This document shows, piece by piece, positions 1 through 11,055 of a DNA stretch of 64,000 nt; the first letter of the stretch is position 1, and each line of letters begins with the position of its first letter. The notes under the pieces are model-generated. The model made no database searches and was not told the origin of the DNA. It saw only the letters and a program-made list of their open reading frames with translations. The position numbers and the translations under genes were made by a program. The stretch is taken from contig NC_080680.1 in the NCBI RefSeq assembly GCF_030445035.2, positions 45,893,212 to 45,957,211 of the forward strand. Direction: 5' to 3'. This DNA comes from Dasypus novemcinctus. Taxonomy: Eukaryota; Chordata; Mammalia; Cingulata; Dasypodidae.

Positions 1-1290
1 CAACAAAGTCAGTTGTCCACAGTTGTTCTGGTGTGCACCAAACCCCAAGAGTACAGGAAAGCCCAAAGATAGGCATACACGAACTGCACACATGTAAATT
101 GAGGCTTAGGCCTTCTTCTTCACAACCCCTTACTGGGTCCACTGCTTGAATGGCTGGAGATGGCATGTGGCTCATGAGACCTTTTCTCTTTCCTGCTCTG
201 ACCTTGTGGATTCATCTAAACTGCTTCTGGAATCACTGACCTCAGCCAGTCAGATACACCTGCTTGTCCTCCTTCATGACAAAGATCAGGACCGATTTCT
301 GATAGTTATTTATCGTGTAATGAGACTAAGCCCTACAATCTTTCCAGCTGACTCCTCTGAGTAGCTGCTGCTCACCTTTTGCCACCTTATAATGATTCCC
401 TCCTGTCTATGGAGAAATAAGAGCTTTTGATTGGTGACTAGGGCAACAGTCCCAATAAATGTTTTATTTAACATTTCTCAGAAGGAACTTGGGAGTACAC
501 AGTACCCACGATATGTCAAGACTGGGATTTTAATTTAATTTTAGAACTGAAATTTCTTCCCAGTGGTAGAGTTGCCTGTTTCGGCTCTTGAGAGTACAAT
601 CAGCAGACATTGATTTGTGCTGAAGTTAACATCAAGAATTATCGAACTGAGAGAGAAGTACATGCTGACCTGGTCTCCACCTTAGTCAATATTTACCTTG
701 AAAAATAATTAATCTTGATGGTAAGTAAAAGTGGCACCAATATATGTTTTCTTAGTTTCTTCCCTGCTGAGATGAATATTGAATTTATATATATAGTTTT
801 AAAACATTTTAACAGAATACCAGCATTTGCACACAAAAAAAGCTTAAATGACAAAATGTGAAGCCCAGCCATGACATTCCCTATCATTTCCCTCTGCCAT
901 CTGTGCCTTGCCTGATGTTGGGACTTACCTTATATAGACAGTTGCTCTTTGAAAGATGCTCCCAAGGAGGCAGTGGACTGAGAGATTGGCGGCATCACCT
1001 CAGCATCTGACCAACCCCTGGCTTTTAGACAGTCTGACATCAAATAGCTCTGTGTCTCAACACGTCATCCATGTATGACTGAGCGCAGCAACAAAAGAAC
1101 GCATGACCGACTACATTTGCTTGGTAAGAGAAAAACATGCTCTTGTCTCGGAGAAACTGTCACGCTCCCAGCCACAAGAATTTTGCACCCAGAAAATACA
1201 TACCCACTGACTCAGACAGATGTGCTGATGACTAGTAACACTAATATAAATATGATTAGTAATATTGTCACTTCCATTTAAATAATAACT
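1..1290. other. Unassigned non-coding sequence
   Basis: No gene, RNA or repeat family is recognisable here. Reading frames are short (at most 72 codons) and show no familiar domain. Composition is ordinary mammalian AT-rich DNA. Confidence 0.5.
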
Positions 1291-1530
1291 CTAACATTCA
1301 TCAAGCCCTTGGTATTTAACATGCCAGCCTCAGCCCTTTACAAATATTAATATAATACTATATACCATAACCCCATGAGGTATATAGTATTAGCCCTATT
1401 TTATAAGTGAAAAAGAAACAAAAACTGAGGATGAGAGATGTTGAGTACTTCTCATGGCTATGCAGTTATTCAATGTCAGAGTTGGGATTTGAAACAATGC
1501 CTGGTTGGTTCCAAAACCTATGTTCTTAAA
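1291..1530 (-). repeat. MIR SINE relic
   Basis: Read on the plus strand this follows the reverse complement of the MIR core-SINE. A 'CCCCATGAGGTATA' stretch is followed by 'CCCTATTTTATAAGTGA', then 'AAACTGAGGATGAGAGATG', then the tRNA-like part 'GTCAGAGTTGGGATTTGAA'. It is heavily diverged, as expected for an ancient mammalian SINE. Boundaries are approximate. Confidence 0.7.
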
Positions 1531-1795
1531 ATTGTGTTATGCTGCCTTTACCTGGCACAGAAAGAGCCCTGTTGAAGCAAAGATGCCTCTGAGGGTGCTG
1601 TAAAAGGAGGCATTTCCTAGACATGTGCTTCTGGGAAGGATGCTCCTGCAGCAAAGGAGCTGACTATTAAGGGGAGCACAAGGCAAAAGGAAATACAGAC
1701 ACCAACGATGGCTTTATTCCCTCAATAGCTAATCTTGAATTGCCTTCACCTAATTCCATTGATATCCTTCATCCCAGGCTCTATATCTTTTTCTT

Positions 1796-1806
1796 AAGGA
1801 GGCTCC
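1796..1806. repeat. Target-site duplication, left copy (L1 at 1.8-4.1 kb)
   Basis: The 11-mer AAGGAGGCTCC occurs here and again at 4,096-4,106, directly after an A-rich tail. It brackets the intervening L1 3'-end sequence and so defines one retrotransposition event. Confidence 0.8.
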
Positions 1807-4095
1807 TCAACACTGTTGCAAGTATCTCTGAACATGGCTCCTCAAGAAATGAAGATTGACTGTCGCTGTGGGCCCCAACAGGAGGGGGAAATAGATGTTG
1901 AATAGATGGAACCAAAGTAAATGTGAGGGCAAAAGAAGTGTTTCACAAGAGTACACAAGGATGGATATAAAACATGTAATATTACATCAAAAACATATAG
2001 GGGGCGACAGACTAATAGTGTAAACCATAATGTAAAACGTAGGATAACTAAAAAATTTAGAAAACTGTATAGCCTAAAGTATAAACCACAATGTAAACAC
2101 AAATGTTACCTTGTTTGAAAGCTATTGTCTCAATATCTGTACATCAGTTTCAGTAAATATGATAAGTTAAAAGATTATCGCTGTGGAAGGGAAAAGGTTT
2201 TATAACGGATATGTGGGAGTACTGTATATTGTATGTATAAATTACTGTGATCTAAGGCTCTTGTGAAAAGAAGCTCAATAATTAGAGAAAAAAGAAAAGA
2301 AAAAGATAGGATGTAGAATTTTTCCAAATCAATATGTATTCTATATCTAACCTTTAAACTCATCACTATATTCCATTTTACTATTAAGGGAACCTGACAT
2401 TATATTGGGCTTCACTTTTCAGGAAGTTTTGGATCACAGAGTGGTTCAACAATGGCAGCGGAGGAATACTGGTATGGGATGTTATTGACAGGGAACATAT
2501 GGTTGACAGGGAGTTATACAGGGCATGTGTCCAGGGTGCATGGAAATGTTTGGATATACTCATAGTGGAAACAATTAAAAACAACAGCTGGGGGGGTACT
2601 GGGTTCCTGTCTGGGGGGGGGGGGGCTCTGTCGTGGTCCCTAGGGGAGCAGCAGCAGTCCCCCAGGTGCAACAGCAAGGACCAGGAAGGAATGAGGGTCC
2701 AACAGTGACCCTCTGATACTAATGACTATGCTTGTGAGCCTATACACCTGAAATAAGAACAAGGTCTAGAGCAGCACTGTGCCTAAGAGTTCCCTCCTGA
2801 CAGCCTCCATGTTACTCAAATGTGGCCAGTCTCAAAGCCAAACTCAGCATGTAAATGCAATGCCTTCCCCCCAGCGTGAGACATGACACCCGGGGATGAG
2901 CCTCCCTGGCACCGAGGGATCACTACCAAGTACCGGCTGATGACGTAACTAGAAAATGACTTTGAATTAAAGGTTCAACGCAGACCAACAGAATATCCCT
3001 GTCTACATATAATAACAGGAGTTAAAAATCCTGTTTGACCTAAAGTAAGGGGGAAATGGAAAGGACAAATGAGTTTATATGGCTATGAGTCTCTAAAAAA
3101 GAGTCTGGAGGTTGTCAGAAGGATTGCCCTTATGCACACCTGAGCAGAGTCTCAGAGACAGATAAAGTAGATACAACCCCAGGTATTGGTTCTTTTGAGG
3201 GCTAAAGAGACCCACAGTTTCTATGGTCATGGCAGATGGAGTTCACCGCCATGTCAGTTGGCCCTTCTTTGGAGCTGGTGTTTCTGCGTGATGGAGCTGG
3301 ACTCAGATGGGATCTCTTTTCACAAGCCTTTCATGCTACTTTACTGGAATTGTAGTTGGTGCTGGGGTTTAAGATAAATCTAGGGAATTTGAATCTCTGG
3401 ACTGACAATATGATAGCCAGGTCCTGAGCCTCAACAGACTTCAGCTCCTACACTCTGATTTACTGGACTTACCCCACTCAGCTAACATGGAGTTGAAGAA
3501 TGTCAACCACCACACTATGGAGCCTAGAGTGCCTACAACTGAAAGCAGGAGGATTGCAGCCAGTATCCATGTGGAATCTAAGCCCCTTCTTGACATAGAT
3601 GTGGAATGGACACAACCAAGCCAAGGTCCACAGGAAGGAGGAATACAGTGAGGATTAGAGTGGACTTAATGATATTCTATTCATGAACTATTGTGGTTAA
3701 TAATCGAGAAAATGTGGCATTGGTGTGGAAAAAGTGGCCATGGTGACTGCTGGGTGTGGGGAATGGGAGGAAGAGATGAGATGTGGAGGCATTTTCGGGA
3801 CTTGGAGTTGTCCTGGGTGGTGCTGTAGGGACAATTGCCGGACATTGTATGTCCTCCCATGGCCCACTGGATGGAACGTGGGAGAGTGTGGGCTATGGTG
3901 TGGACCACAGGCCATGGGGTGTAGCAATGCCCAGAGATGTACTCACCAGATGCAATGGATGTGTCATGATGATGGGGGAGAGTGTTACTGTGGGGGGAGT
4001 GGTGGGGTGGGGGCGGTGGGGGTGAATGGGGACCTCATATTTTTTGAATGTAATATTTTTTTTTAAATGAATAAATAAAATAAAATTTAAAAAAA
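1807..4095 (+). mobile_element. 5'-truncated xenarthran L1 (3' untranslated region)
   Basis: About 2.29 kb between perfect 11-bp target duplications, ending in an A-rich tail. No ORF2 coding sequence is recognisable. The body appears to be the long 3' UTR of a lineage-specific L1, closing with 'GGGGACCTCATATTTTTTG' and 'AATGTAATATTTT'. The same 3' end recurs in shorter copies at 8,204-9,105, 15,549-16,148 (inverted), 38,173-38,250 (inverted), and in more diverged form at 28.1, 61.1 and 61.6 kb. A shared 3' end with variable 5' ends is the signature of target-primed L1 insertion. Assignment to L1 rather than another non-LTR element is inference. Short open frames inside (for example 3,725-4,066) are chance. 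Confidence 0.8.
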
Positions 4096-4106
4096 AAGGA
4101 GGCTCC

Positions 4107-4545
4107 ACATTGCATTGCAATAACAATCAAGAGTTACACATGAAAATGAACACAATTGTTATTGGATGCTGTGGAGTACCTTCCCACATTCCCCCCAGCT
4201 TCTGGCATATTAGCTCCTGACCATTCCCAGCTGTCCGTCTTCAAGCACTGCCCTCTACAAAAGGGAGTAGCTTCATCCAAGGTTACATCTCCTCCCTGTT
4301 GGAAGCCTTCAGCCAATGACTCGTAGATATGGAGGATACAAAGGCCCAGACCCCTTGTCTCAAGAAGGCACCCAAGTGATGGGTCACACAATTCCAGAGC
4401 TCCTGTGGGATCAGCTGACGCTTACTGTGGCTACATGGCAGTTCAACTTCTTCTTCTGCTCAAATCTGCCCCCCTCATTCCCTTAAAGTTGTTCCCTAGG
4501 GCACACTCCTCAGAGTTTCTGGGGAACCCAAACTAAGACATCAGT
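4107..4545. other. Probable ancient repeat, unclassified
   Basis: The stretch ends in 'TTTCTGGGGAACCCAAACTAAGACA', split here only for description, a phrase that resembles the terminal part of old L1M or LTR-type mammalian repeats. I cannot name the family. No gene is visible. Confidence 0.3.
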
Positions 4546-6030
4546 CTTCATAGAAAATTGACTTCATGGTTAGTCTCCTTCCCTTCCACTTTCAAGGGTC
4601 AGCAAGTTTCCTCATGCAAGGCGATTTAGATGTACAACACTTTGGTGTGTGACCTGTACCTCCCTGGGTGACTCACCCAAGGTGCCAACATCAACTCTGG
4701 GATAGATCCTGGGTAGAAGTCCAGGCTTCCGGATCCCCACATTCCTACACAAACTACTCCATAAACAGTCCTGATGTGACCTTGCTCTGACCTGGCAAAC
4801 ACATAATGGAAAGGCTTGGCACCAGAGGTCAGTGAAGGCTCTTAACCACATTTCCTGACCTTACTGTAACGTGATTATTTTATTACATCTTAAAACCGCA
4901 CATTTGACAGCACATCAGTAGAAATTCTCCAGCTTAATTTGAGATTCCTTTCCTGGTGACAAAGGAAGGACTTTGTAATCTTTGGAGATTTTTGTTTTGT
5001 TTTTGCAAATTTGGAATGTTATCTCTCTCTACTCCCCATCTAAAAGAAATCAAGTATGTGAACAATTTAATGAGAAAAATCTAGATGAACTTCCAATGAT
5101 CAATTGATATCCTCTTTCTAGCTTGTAAAGCAGAAATCAGCAAGAGATAAATGGTCAAGGCTGATACTTTCACTTACACAATATAGAATCACTAAAGAGT
5201 GCTCATCAGTCTCCCCCTAGCCCAAGACCCTGAGGAAGCAACTGTTAAGATAAGATATGACAGGCTATTGTGTATCTTTCAAACTAATCTATTTCCCCTG
5301 AAACCAGTGGACTGGGGAGGAATTTTTTATGTGCTTTTGCTATGGATTTTTTTTCCTTACTTTGTTCCTTTCTTCCTTCTTTCAATCTTTCTTTCTTTTG
5401 AAAGAATATTGTCTCAGCTAGAGAGGAAAGGAAACTCTCATTTTTCTGCTGACTGGCTTGGACACAACTGGAAATTATAAAAGAAACTGCTGTATCATTG
5501 ATGTAGTAAGAAAACAGGAAGACAATTTTCATCCCAAAATGAGCCCTCTCAGCTGAAGCTCCCTTTGTAGCTGATGACCACATAGTTTCCATCCTGGCAC
5601 AAGACCAGTTTCATTAAAATCCTATAGCACCAAGCTTATTTTTCAAACAACACTGAAAAAATGGATTTTATGATGAATTTCCCTCAAAGTTGCTCATGGT
5701 CTTGTGTTTGCTACCTTCTAGGGAGAAAAGGATCTTACCTCATAGAGGCAATGTTCTTGTGTTCAAGGAGCATTTGTTGGCCCTCAGGTATGTCCAAGCA
5801 AAGAAGTAATTGGACATGAAAACACAGAGGGATTGGAACCCAACACTTAGAATATCACTTCAATAAACAAACAATAATCAATTGTGCAGGACCTGGAGAG
5901 CTGGCCAGAAAACCCAGCTATTATGCTGGAGAATGGTGGGGAAACATAAAAGAGCCTAATTTCCAGAAAACTGCATCAGAAAGTAGAATTTAGGGAGTTA
6001 GAAGGAGGGCGATGAAGAGGCTAAAGGCAA
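4546..6030. other. Unassigned non-coding sequence
   Basis: No recognised element. It includes a pyrimidine-rich stretch (about 5,348-5,400, T and TTC runs). No reading frame resembles a known protein. Confidence 0.45.
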
Positions 6031-6034
6031 ATAG

Positions 6035-6155
6035 AGGATGTAGGCAGAAGGAAAAAACAGAAGAGCAGAGGAAAGAAAAGGGGGAACAAAGGGACAGGAG
6101 AAGAGGGGAAGGGGAAGGTGAAATAAAAGGAGAGGAAGGGATGGGAGAGGGGGAC
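6035..6155 (+). repeat. Purine (GA)-rich low-complexity tract
   Basis: About 120 bases consisting almost entirely of A and G, with repeated GAGGA, GGGGAA and AGAGG words and only a few interruptions. Such polypurine tracts are common simple-sequence features and can adopt triplex structure. Confidence 0.85.
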
Positions 6156-7165
6156 ACTGGTCCATTATTTACTCTCTAAATTGAAGATCATTTAGAGATA
6201 GCCTTGATCCAGGAAACTACCCAGGATAGAGGTGATCAATAAACCAAAGATGGTTTTAAACCACTTCATTGTTTTAGCACCAAGTAAATGGGGGATATTA
6301 GGATATAAAGATCAAAATGAATTTGCTTTTTAAAATAAACTGATTAAACTTTCTCAAGTACATGTAAGCCATTTAGAAATCAAACACAAATTTTAGAGTA
6401 GAACTTCTTTATGCTGCAGCAGCAAAAACTCCTAAGAAATGTTTCCTAGTATCTGAGAAGTTAGCATTGAAAGAGACCTTGGTAATCAGCTTTTCCAGAT
6501 GTATTTGATCCAGAATTGGGTTCTCCCCACTTCTAGTATATCCTCAAAAAAAAGACACTCAGCAACATTTCTGAACACACTAGTTTTCCATTTGTATCTT
6601 TGCTCTACTTATAGTAATAACATCTAATTCCTCTGCTCTGAAAATACTTATATACAAACATGAAACTGTCATTGATCAATGCTTAGCACCAGGTAAGATA
6701 AACCCCCAAGAGCTGGATGGCTTTTGAGGTTAATAAGCTGGGTTATAACCTCTTGTACCAATTCCTTAGGCTAGGCTCCAGCAGTGTTTGCAGTTATGAG
6801 GAAGCATGGCAGGACTCCTAGTCCAATATTATTGGAGAGAGTACAGTGGATATTCCTACATTCATATAATAGAGTCTGTTAAAATCTTACAGCAAATCTA
6901 TTTCATTTAATGTCTTTGTTACAAACTCAAAGATTTAAATGTCTCATTCAAAAGTATAGGCAGGAAAGCTGGAAGGGAAAGAGAGGTCATCGGAAATACT
7001 TTGGTGGGAACTGAGGTCTGATCTAGCCTTGAGGATATTAAGCAACTGGAAAGCAAAAAGCCTCAGGTCCAGCATCATCTGCCATGTTTCCCATCACTTT
7101 ACATTTTTTGAACCCAAGAATCACTCTTTTTAGGTTTTCTCACTTGACTGCTGCCTCATTTGGAA
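6156..7165. other. Unassigned non-coding sequence
   Basis: Ordinary AT-rich sequence. I see no repeat family or coding potential that I can support. Confidence 0.45.
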
Positions 7166-7169
7166 TAAT

Positions 7170-7495
7170 TGTAACTTCCCTTCTCCAACTTCACCCCATC
7201 TCATCTGGCTAAATCTTACACATCCTTTAGGTTTTAACTTAAACACTAACTCCTCAGGAAGACTTTTCCTTGCTCCCCCAAACTAGACTCTCTCTCCCTC
7301 CTAGATCTTCCTTAGCTCCCTGAATTTCCTTACCTAAAAATTTATAACACTGAAACATAATTGTTAACTGAATGTCTGTCGGCTCCACTAGAAAATGTTC
7401 TCTGTAAGGGCTGATATTGTGCCTGCTGTTCCCCTCTTTGTCCTCCATACCCAACACAGACACTGATAGAGACTTATTTGTTGAGAGAATGAGAT
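7170..7495 (+). repeat. L2 LINE 3'-end relic
   Basis: The order of words matches the L2 3' end: 'CTCCTCAGGAAGACTTTTCC', then a 'CCACTAGAAAATGTTCTCTG' equivalent of the usual 'actagaatgtaagctc', and finally 'ACTTATTTGTTGAGAGAATG' in place of 'atatttgttgaatgaatg'. It is strongly diverged, consistent with an ancient copy. Confidence 0.75.
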
Positions 7496-7519
7496 TCAAT
7501 CAGTAGCAAATTCTAGAAC

Positions 7520-7765
7520 AGAAAGTGCAAAGTGACATTTATTGCCAAATATGGGCGAAGCGTTAGGCTAGGTACTTGCATATCTATTATTTCATTTGAT
7601 CTTCATTTAATACAACAAGGAAAGTATTATTGTCTTCAACTTATAATGAGGAAAGTGAAGCTCAGAAAGAAGTTAATACGTTGGCCAAGGCTACAATGGA
7701 GAGCATGTCAAATCCAGAATTTACACCCAAGCACAATTCCAAAGCACATGATCCTTCCTCATAGG
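7520..7765 (-). repeat. MIR SINE relic
   Basis: Reverse-complement MIR layout: 'TCATTTGATCTTCATTTAA', 'AATGAGGAAAGTGAAGCTC', 'GGCCAAGGCTACAATGGAGA', then the degenerate tRNA-like end. Boundaries are approximate. Confidence 0.65.
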
Positions 7766-8009
7766 TAGCCCAAGTTAACCACAGTCAATTCTTGCTTAAT
7801 CTTGTCAATGAATACATCACATGGTGTGATCATTCTGAAATAATGAGTAATCCTATAATCATTTATATCACGTTTTAGTTGGTGTTTTTCTTCTTTCACG
7901 TTAAAGGGATTCCTTTGACATTCTGAATATCACCAAAGAAAATAACTAAGTCATACTGGAAAGCCCTTACTAATGAGTTTTCCCAGCCAGAAAGCAGCAG
8001 AGCCTCTCA

Positions 8010-8188
8010 AGACAGAGAATAGAAAGAACACTGTAGTGAGGAGTCCATGAGACCCAGAATCTAAACCAAGCACTGGTCAGAATCTGAGGTATGACCTTAA
8101 CTAAGCCACTTCATCTCTCTGAATCTTGTAAAAAGAAGAGGATGGAAGCATGGACTAGAATGGATTTTTAAGGACTCCTCCAGCTCTC
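8010..8188 (+). repeat. MIR-family SINE relic
   Basis: 'AGAAAGAACACTGTAGTGAG' leads into a degraded 'gaccttaactaagccacttcatctctctgaatcttg' core, the MIR motif in plus orientation, closing with 'CTCCAGCTCTCAAATTCCA'. The L1 copy at 8,204 landed in its 3' end. Confidence 0.6.
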
Positions 8189-8203
8189 AAATTCCATTGC
8201 TCT
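8189..8203. repeat. Target-site duplication, left copy (L1 at 8.2-9.1 kb)
   Basis: The 15-mer AAATTCCATTGCTCT is repeated perfectly at 9,106-9,120 and brackets the L1 3'-end copy. Confidence 0.9.
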
Positions 8204-9105
8204 TGGCTGGCAGAAGGATTGCCCTCATGCACAACTGAGCAGAGTCAGAGAGACAGATAAAGCAGATGCAACCCCCAGATATTGATTCCTTTGAGGGCTA
8301 AAGAGACCCATGGGAGTTATGGTCATGGCCGATGGGGTTAACTACCAGGTCAGATGGCCCCTCTTTGGAAATGGTGTTTATGTGTGATGAATCTGGACTC
8401 AGATGGGATCTTCCTTCATAAGACTTTCACGCTAATGTGCTGGAGGTGCAGTTAATGTTGGGGTTTAAGATATATTTAGAGGATTTGAATCTCTGGACTG
8501 ACAATGTGATAGCCAGGTCCTGAGCCTCAACAGACTCCAGCACCTACAATCTGATTTATTGGACTTACCACACTCAGCTAAGATGGAGTTGAAGAAGGAC
8601 AACCACCACACCATGGAGCCTAGAATGATTACAACTGAAAGTGGGAGGATTGCATCCAGCATCCATGTGGAATCTGAGCCTCCTCTTGACATAGAGGTGC
8701 AATGGACACAACCAATCCAATGTCCACATAGAGGAGGTGGCATTGGATTGGGAAAGGTGGACATGGTGGCTGATGGGTGTGGGGAAGGGCAGGAAGAGAT
8801 GAGAGGTGGAGGCGTCTTTGAGACATGGAGCTGCCCTGGATGGTGCTTCAGTGGCAATCACCGGACGTTGTGGATCCTCACAGGGCCCACTGGATGGAAT
8901 GGAGGAGAGTATGGGCCATGGTGTGGACCATTGACTATGAGGTGCGGAGGTGCCCAGAGATGTACTTACCAAATCCAATGGATGTGTCATGATGATGGGA
9001 ATGAGTGTTGCTGGGCGGGGGGGAGAGGTGGGGTGGGGGGGGTGGGGTTGAATGGGACCTCACATATATATTTTTAATGTAATATTATTACAAAGTCAAT
9101 AAAAA
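8204..9105 (+). mobile_element. 5'-truncated xenarthran L1 3' UTR (902 bp)
   Basis: Parallel to positions 3,113-4,095 over its whole length ('AGAAGGATTGCCCTCATGCA' through 'TTTTTAATGTAATATTATTA'), flanked by perfect 15-bp target duplications. It is diverged from the first copy by many point changes and by an internal gap: the block around 3,650-3,710 of the first copy is missing. The 172-codon open frame at 8,559-9,077 lies wholly inside this UTR and is not a gene. The terminal part is unusually G-rich. Confidence 0.88.
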
Positions 9106-9120
9106 AAATTCCATTGCTCT

Positions 9121-9720
9121 AATTCAGAGTGAATCTGGACTCAACAATCTTGCTGAAGGCAATTTTGTTTGATGTCAAAAGACATTTTCAAAGCTCTTCA
9201 TTTAGAATTTTGAGCACGTGATATCAAAAGAATGTTTTCTTTTCTCCTGAAAATTCTCTCCAATTTCTGTATTTCTAAAGATAGAAAACTAGACTCAGGA
9301 TTCTAATCAAGTCCCAAATGGTGCTAATATGCTTTCTTGTTTTGTATTTCTTTCCAAATTGGTTTCATCTTGGAATTTTTGCACATTGAAAAAGATTTTC
9401 TACTATCTTGACCAATCAGACGCTGAGTTTCTCCCATTTTAATAATTCTAGAACACCTAAAGAAAGATGTTTTAAGAATCCCAAGAAGGAAAGACATCTT
9501 TCCAACCAACTGTTCTCCGTGACAACTAGTACGTAGCAATTGGTTTGTTCTCTCTGACCTTGAATAAAAACGCTTTGACTTTCTGGGATTCTCATCTGTA
9601 AAAGAAGAACAATTACAATTCTAGGCTTACTAGAAGAATCAATTGTGAAATGTTTATGAAAGCATTACACAATGACAGGTTGGAGTTATAGTATTCCCAA
9701 GACTTCTTCCCATAAGTTTT
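9121..9720. other. Unassigned non-coding sequence
   Basis: No recognised repeat or gene. Frames are short and unremarkable. Confidence 0.45.
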
Positions 9721-9721
9721 A

Positions 9722-9885
9722 CCATAAGTTCAGAGAATTAGGTGCAGTGGAAAGAACATTTCCCTAAGAGCCAGAAGACCCAGGGGTACCTGACTATGCC
9801 ATGCCCTAACTGTTACACCTTGGGCAAGCAATTATCCTCCTCAAGTTCCATGTCTCATCTTAAAAGTTAGGATTATAATACAATA
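9722..9885 (+). repeat. MIR SINE relic
   Basis: Plus-strand MIR order: 'GTGCAGTGGAAAGAACATTT', 'CACCTTGGGCAAGCAATTAT', 'AAGTTCCATGTCTCATCTTA', 'AAAAGTTAGGATTATAATAC'. Diverged and approximate at both ends. Confidence 0.75.
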
Positions 9886-10450
9886 ATGGCATGCTGATCA
9901 AATATGCATATGACCAGAAGAGCTGGCTTAGATGCTTACCAGTCAGATCAGAATCCCAAATGATTTTGACAAGCTGGAACTATCTAAAATGAATTAATTA
10001 ACAGTGATAGTCTTATATTTATGTCCAGAAAGCAAAAACAACCAAAAAAGAGACATGCAATTGCAGGAGACTGTGAATGAAGAGTTAGTGAAAAGAACTG
10101 GAGACTGTAAGCTAAATACATGTCAATAGTATATTGTGGCTATCCTTAAAGTTAATATTTTCATGGGCTATACCACACCCCAACCCCACCCCACTTCTTC
10201 TACCAGACACCACCTCAATCCTAAACTCCAGGTTCCTCCAATCCATATGTGGTAATCCTTTCACTAAAGTTTATGTATGTGGACTGTTTTGCTCTGTACA
10301 CTCCCCTAGGGATGGAGTTCTGCCCACAAATCCCAGCCCAGTGAGAGCAGTTTCTATACTTTTCTTTACCTGAACTTGCTGCCGGGATACTCCACCAATG
10401 CTGTCATGTACCCCTCCATGCTGATCTCTTCTCAGAATCTGCTAGATACT
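9886..10450. other. Unassigned non-coding sequence
   Basis: Nothing I can name with support. The stretch 9,900-10,150 looks like an old repeat, but I cannot place it. Confidence 0.4.
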
Positions 10451-10454
10451 AGAC

Positions 10455-10745
10455 TATTGCTTCAGCCTTCCAACTGATCACATCCCTTTGCCTTGTCCCT
10501 CCCAACCCTACCGTTACACTACCCAATTTAATGCTTTTCAATGGCTCCCCATTTCCTGCAAAATGAATTTCCAATCTATAGCCTGGCTCAAATTTCTGTT
10601 AGGATTTGATCCCTTGCTTCAAGGGTACAGGCCACATCTTAGTCCTGCATCTCACACAATAAATGTGAGACTAACTGAACTATGTTTCTGTTCCCACTAC
10701 CTCTCTCTTGGATTCTTTCCTCTGCCTAACTGCATAAGCTTTCTC
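10455..10745 (+). repeat. L2 LINE relic (late ORF2 / 3' region)
   Basis: 'TTTTCAATGGCTCCCCATTT' followed by 'CCTGCAAAATGAATTTCCAA', then 'ACTGAACTATGTTTCTGTTC' and 'CTCTTGGATTCTTTCCTCTG', in the order expected for the conserved 3' part of L2. Confidence 0.7.
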
Positions 10746-11055
10746 TGTTCATAACAGCACTGAGCTCTGAGTAAGTAGGCACTTACAGACTTACCACTAC
10801 AACCAGAACTTGTTTCAAACACAGAAAGAATTATGAACAACCAAGAAATCCTATTGTATCTTTTCTTATTCATGTTACTTCCTTATTAGCCAGTCATTTA
10901 TGCTGAAAAGGGTGAGAGAGAAGTGAAGAGAAAGATAGAGCCACCCATAATTTCCTTTACTTCAGTCCTTCTTTATGCATCAGTAAGCCAAAGGTATAGA
11001 GAGTTGGCAGAAGGTGTGTAAATGAAGAAATGAAATTGAAAAGTTGAGTTAGATG
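10746..11055. other. Unassigned non-coding sequence
   Basis: Short spacer before the large L1. No element is recognised. Confidence 0.4.

Noticed and set aside
8559..9077. 172-codon plus-strand frame
   Set aside because: Lies entirely inside an L1 3' UTR copy bounded by target duplications. The homologous copy at 3.5-4.1 kb does not keep the frame.
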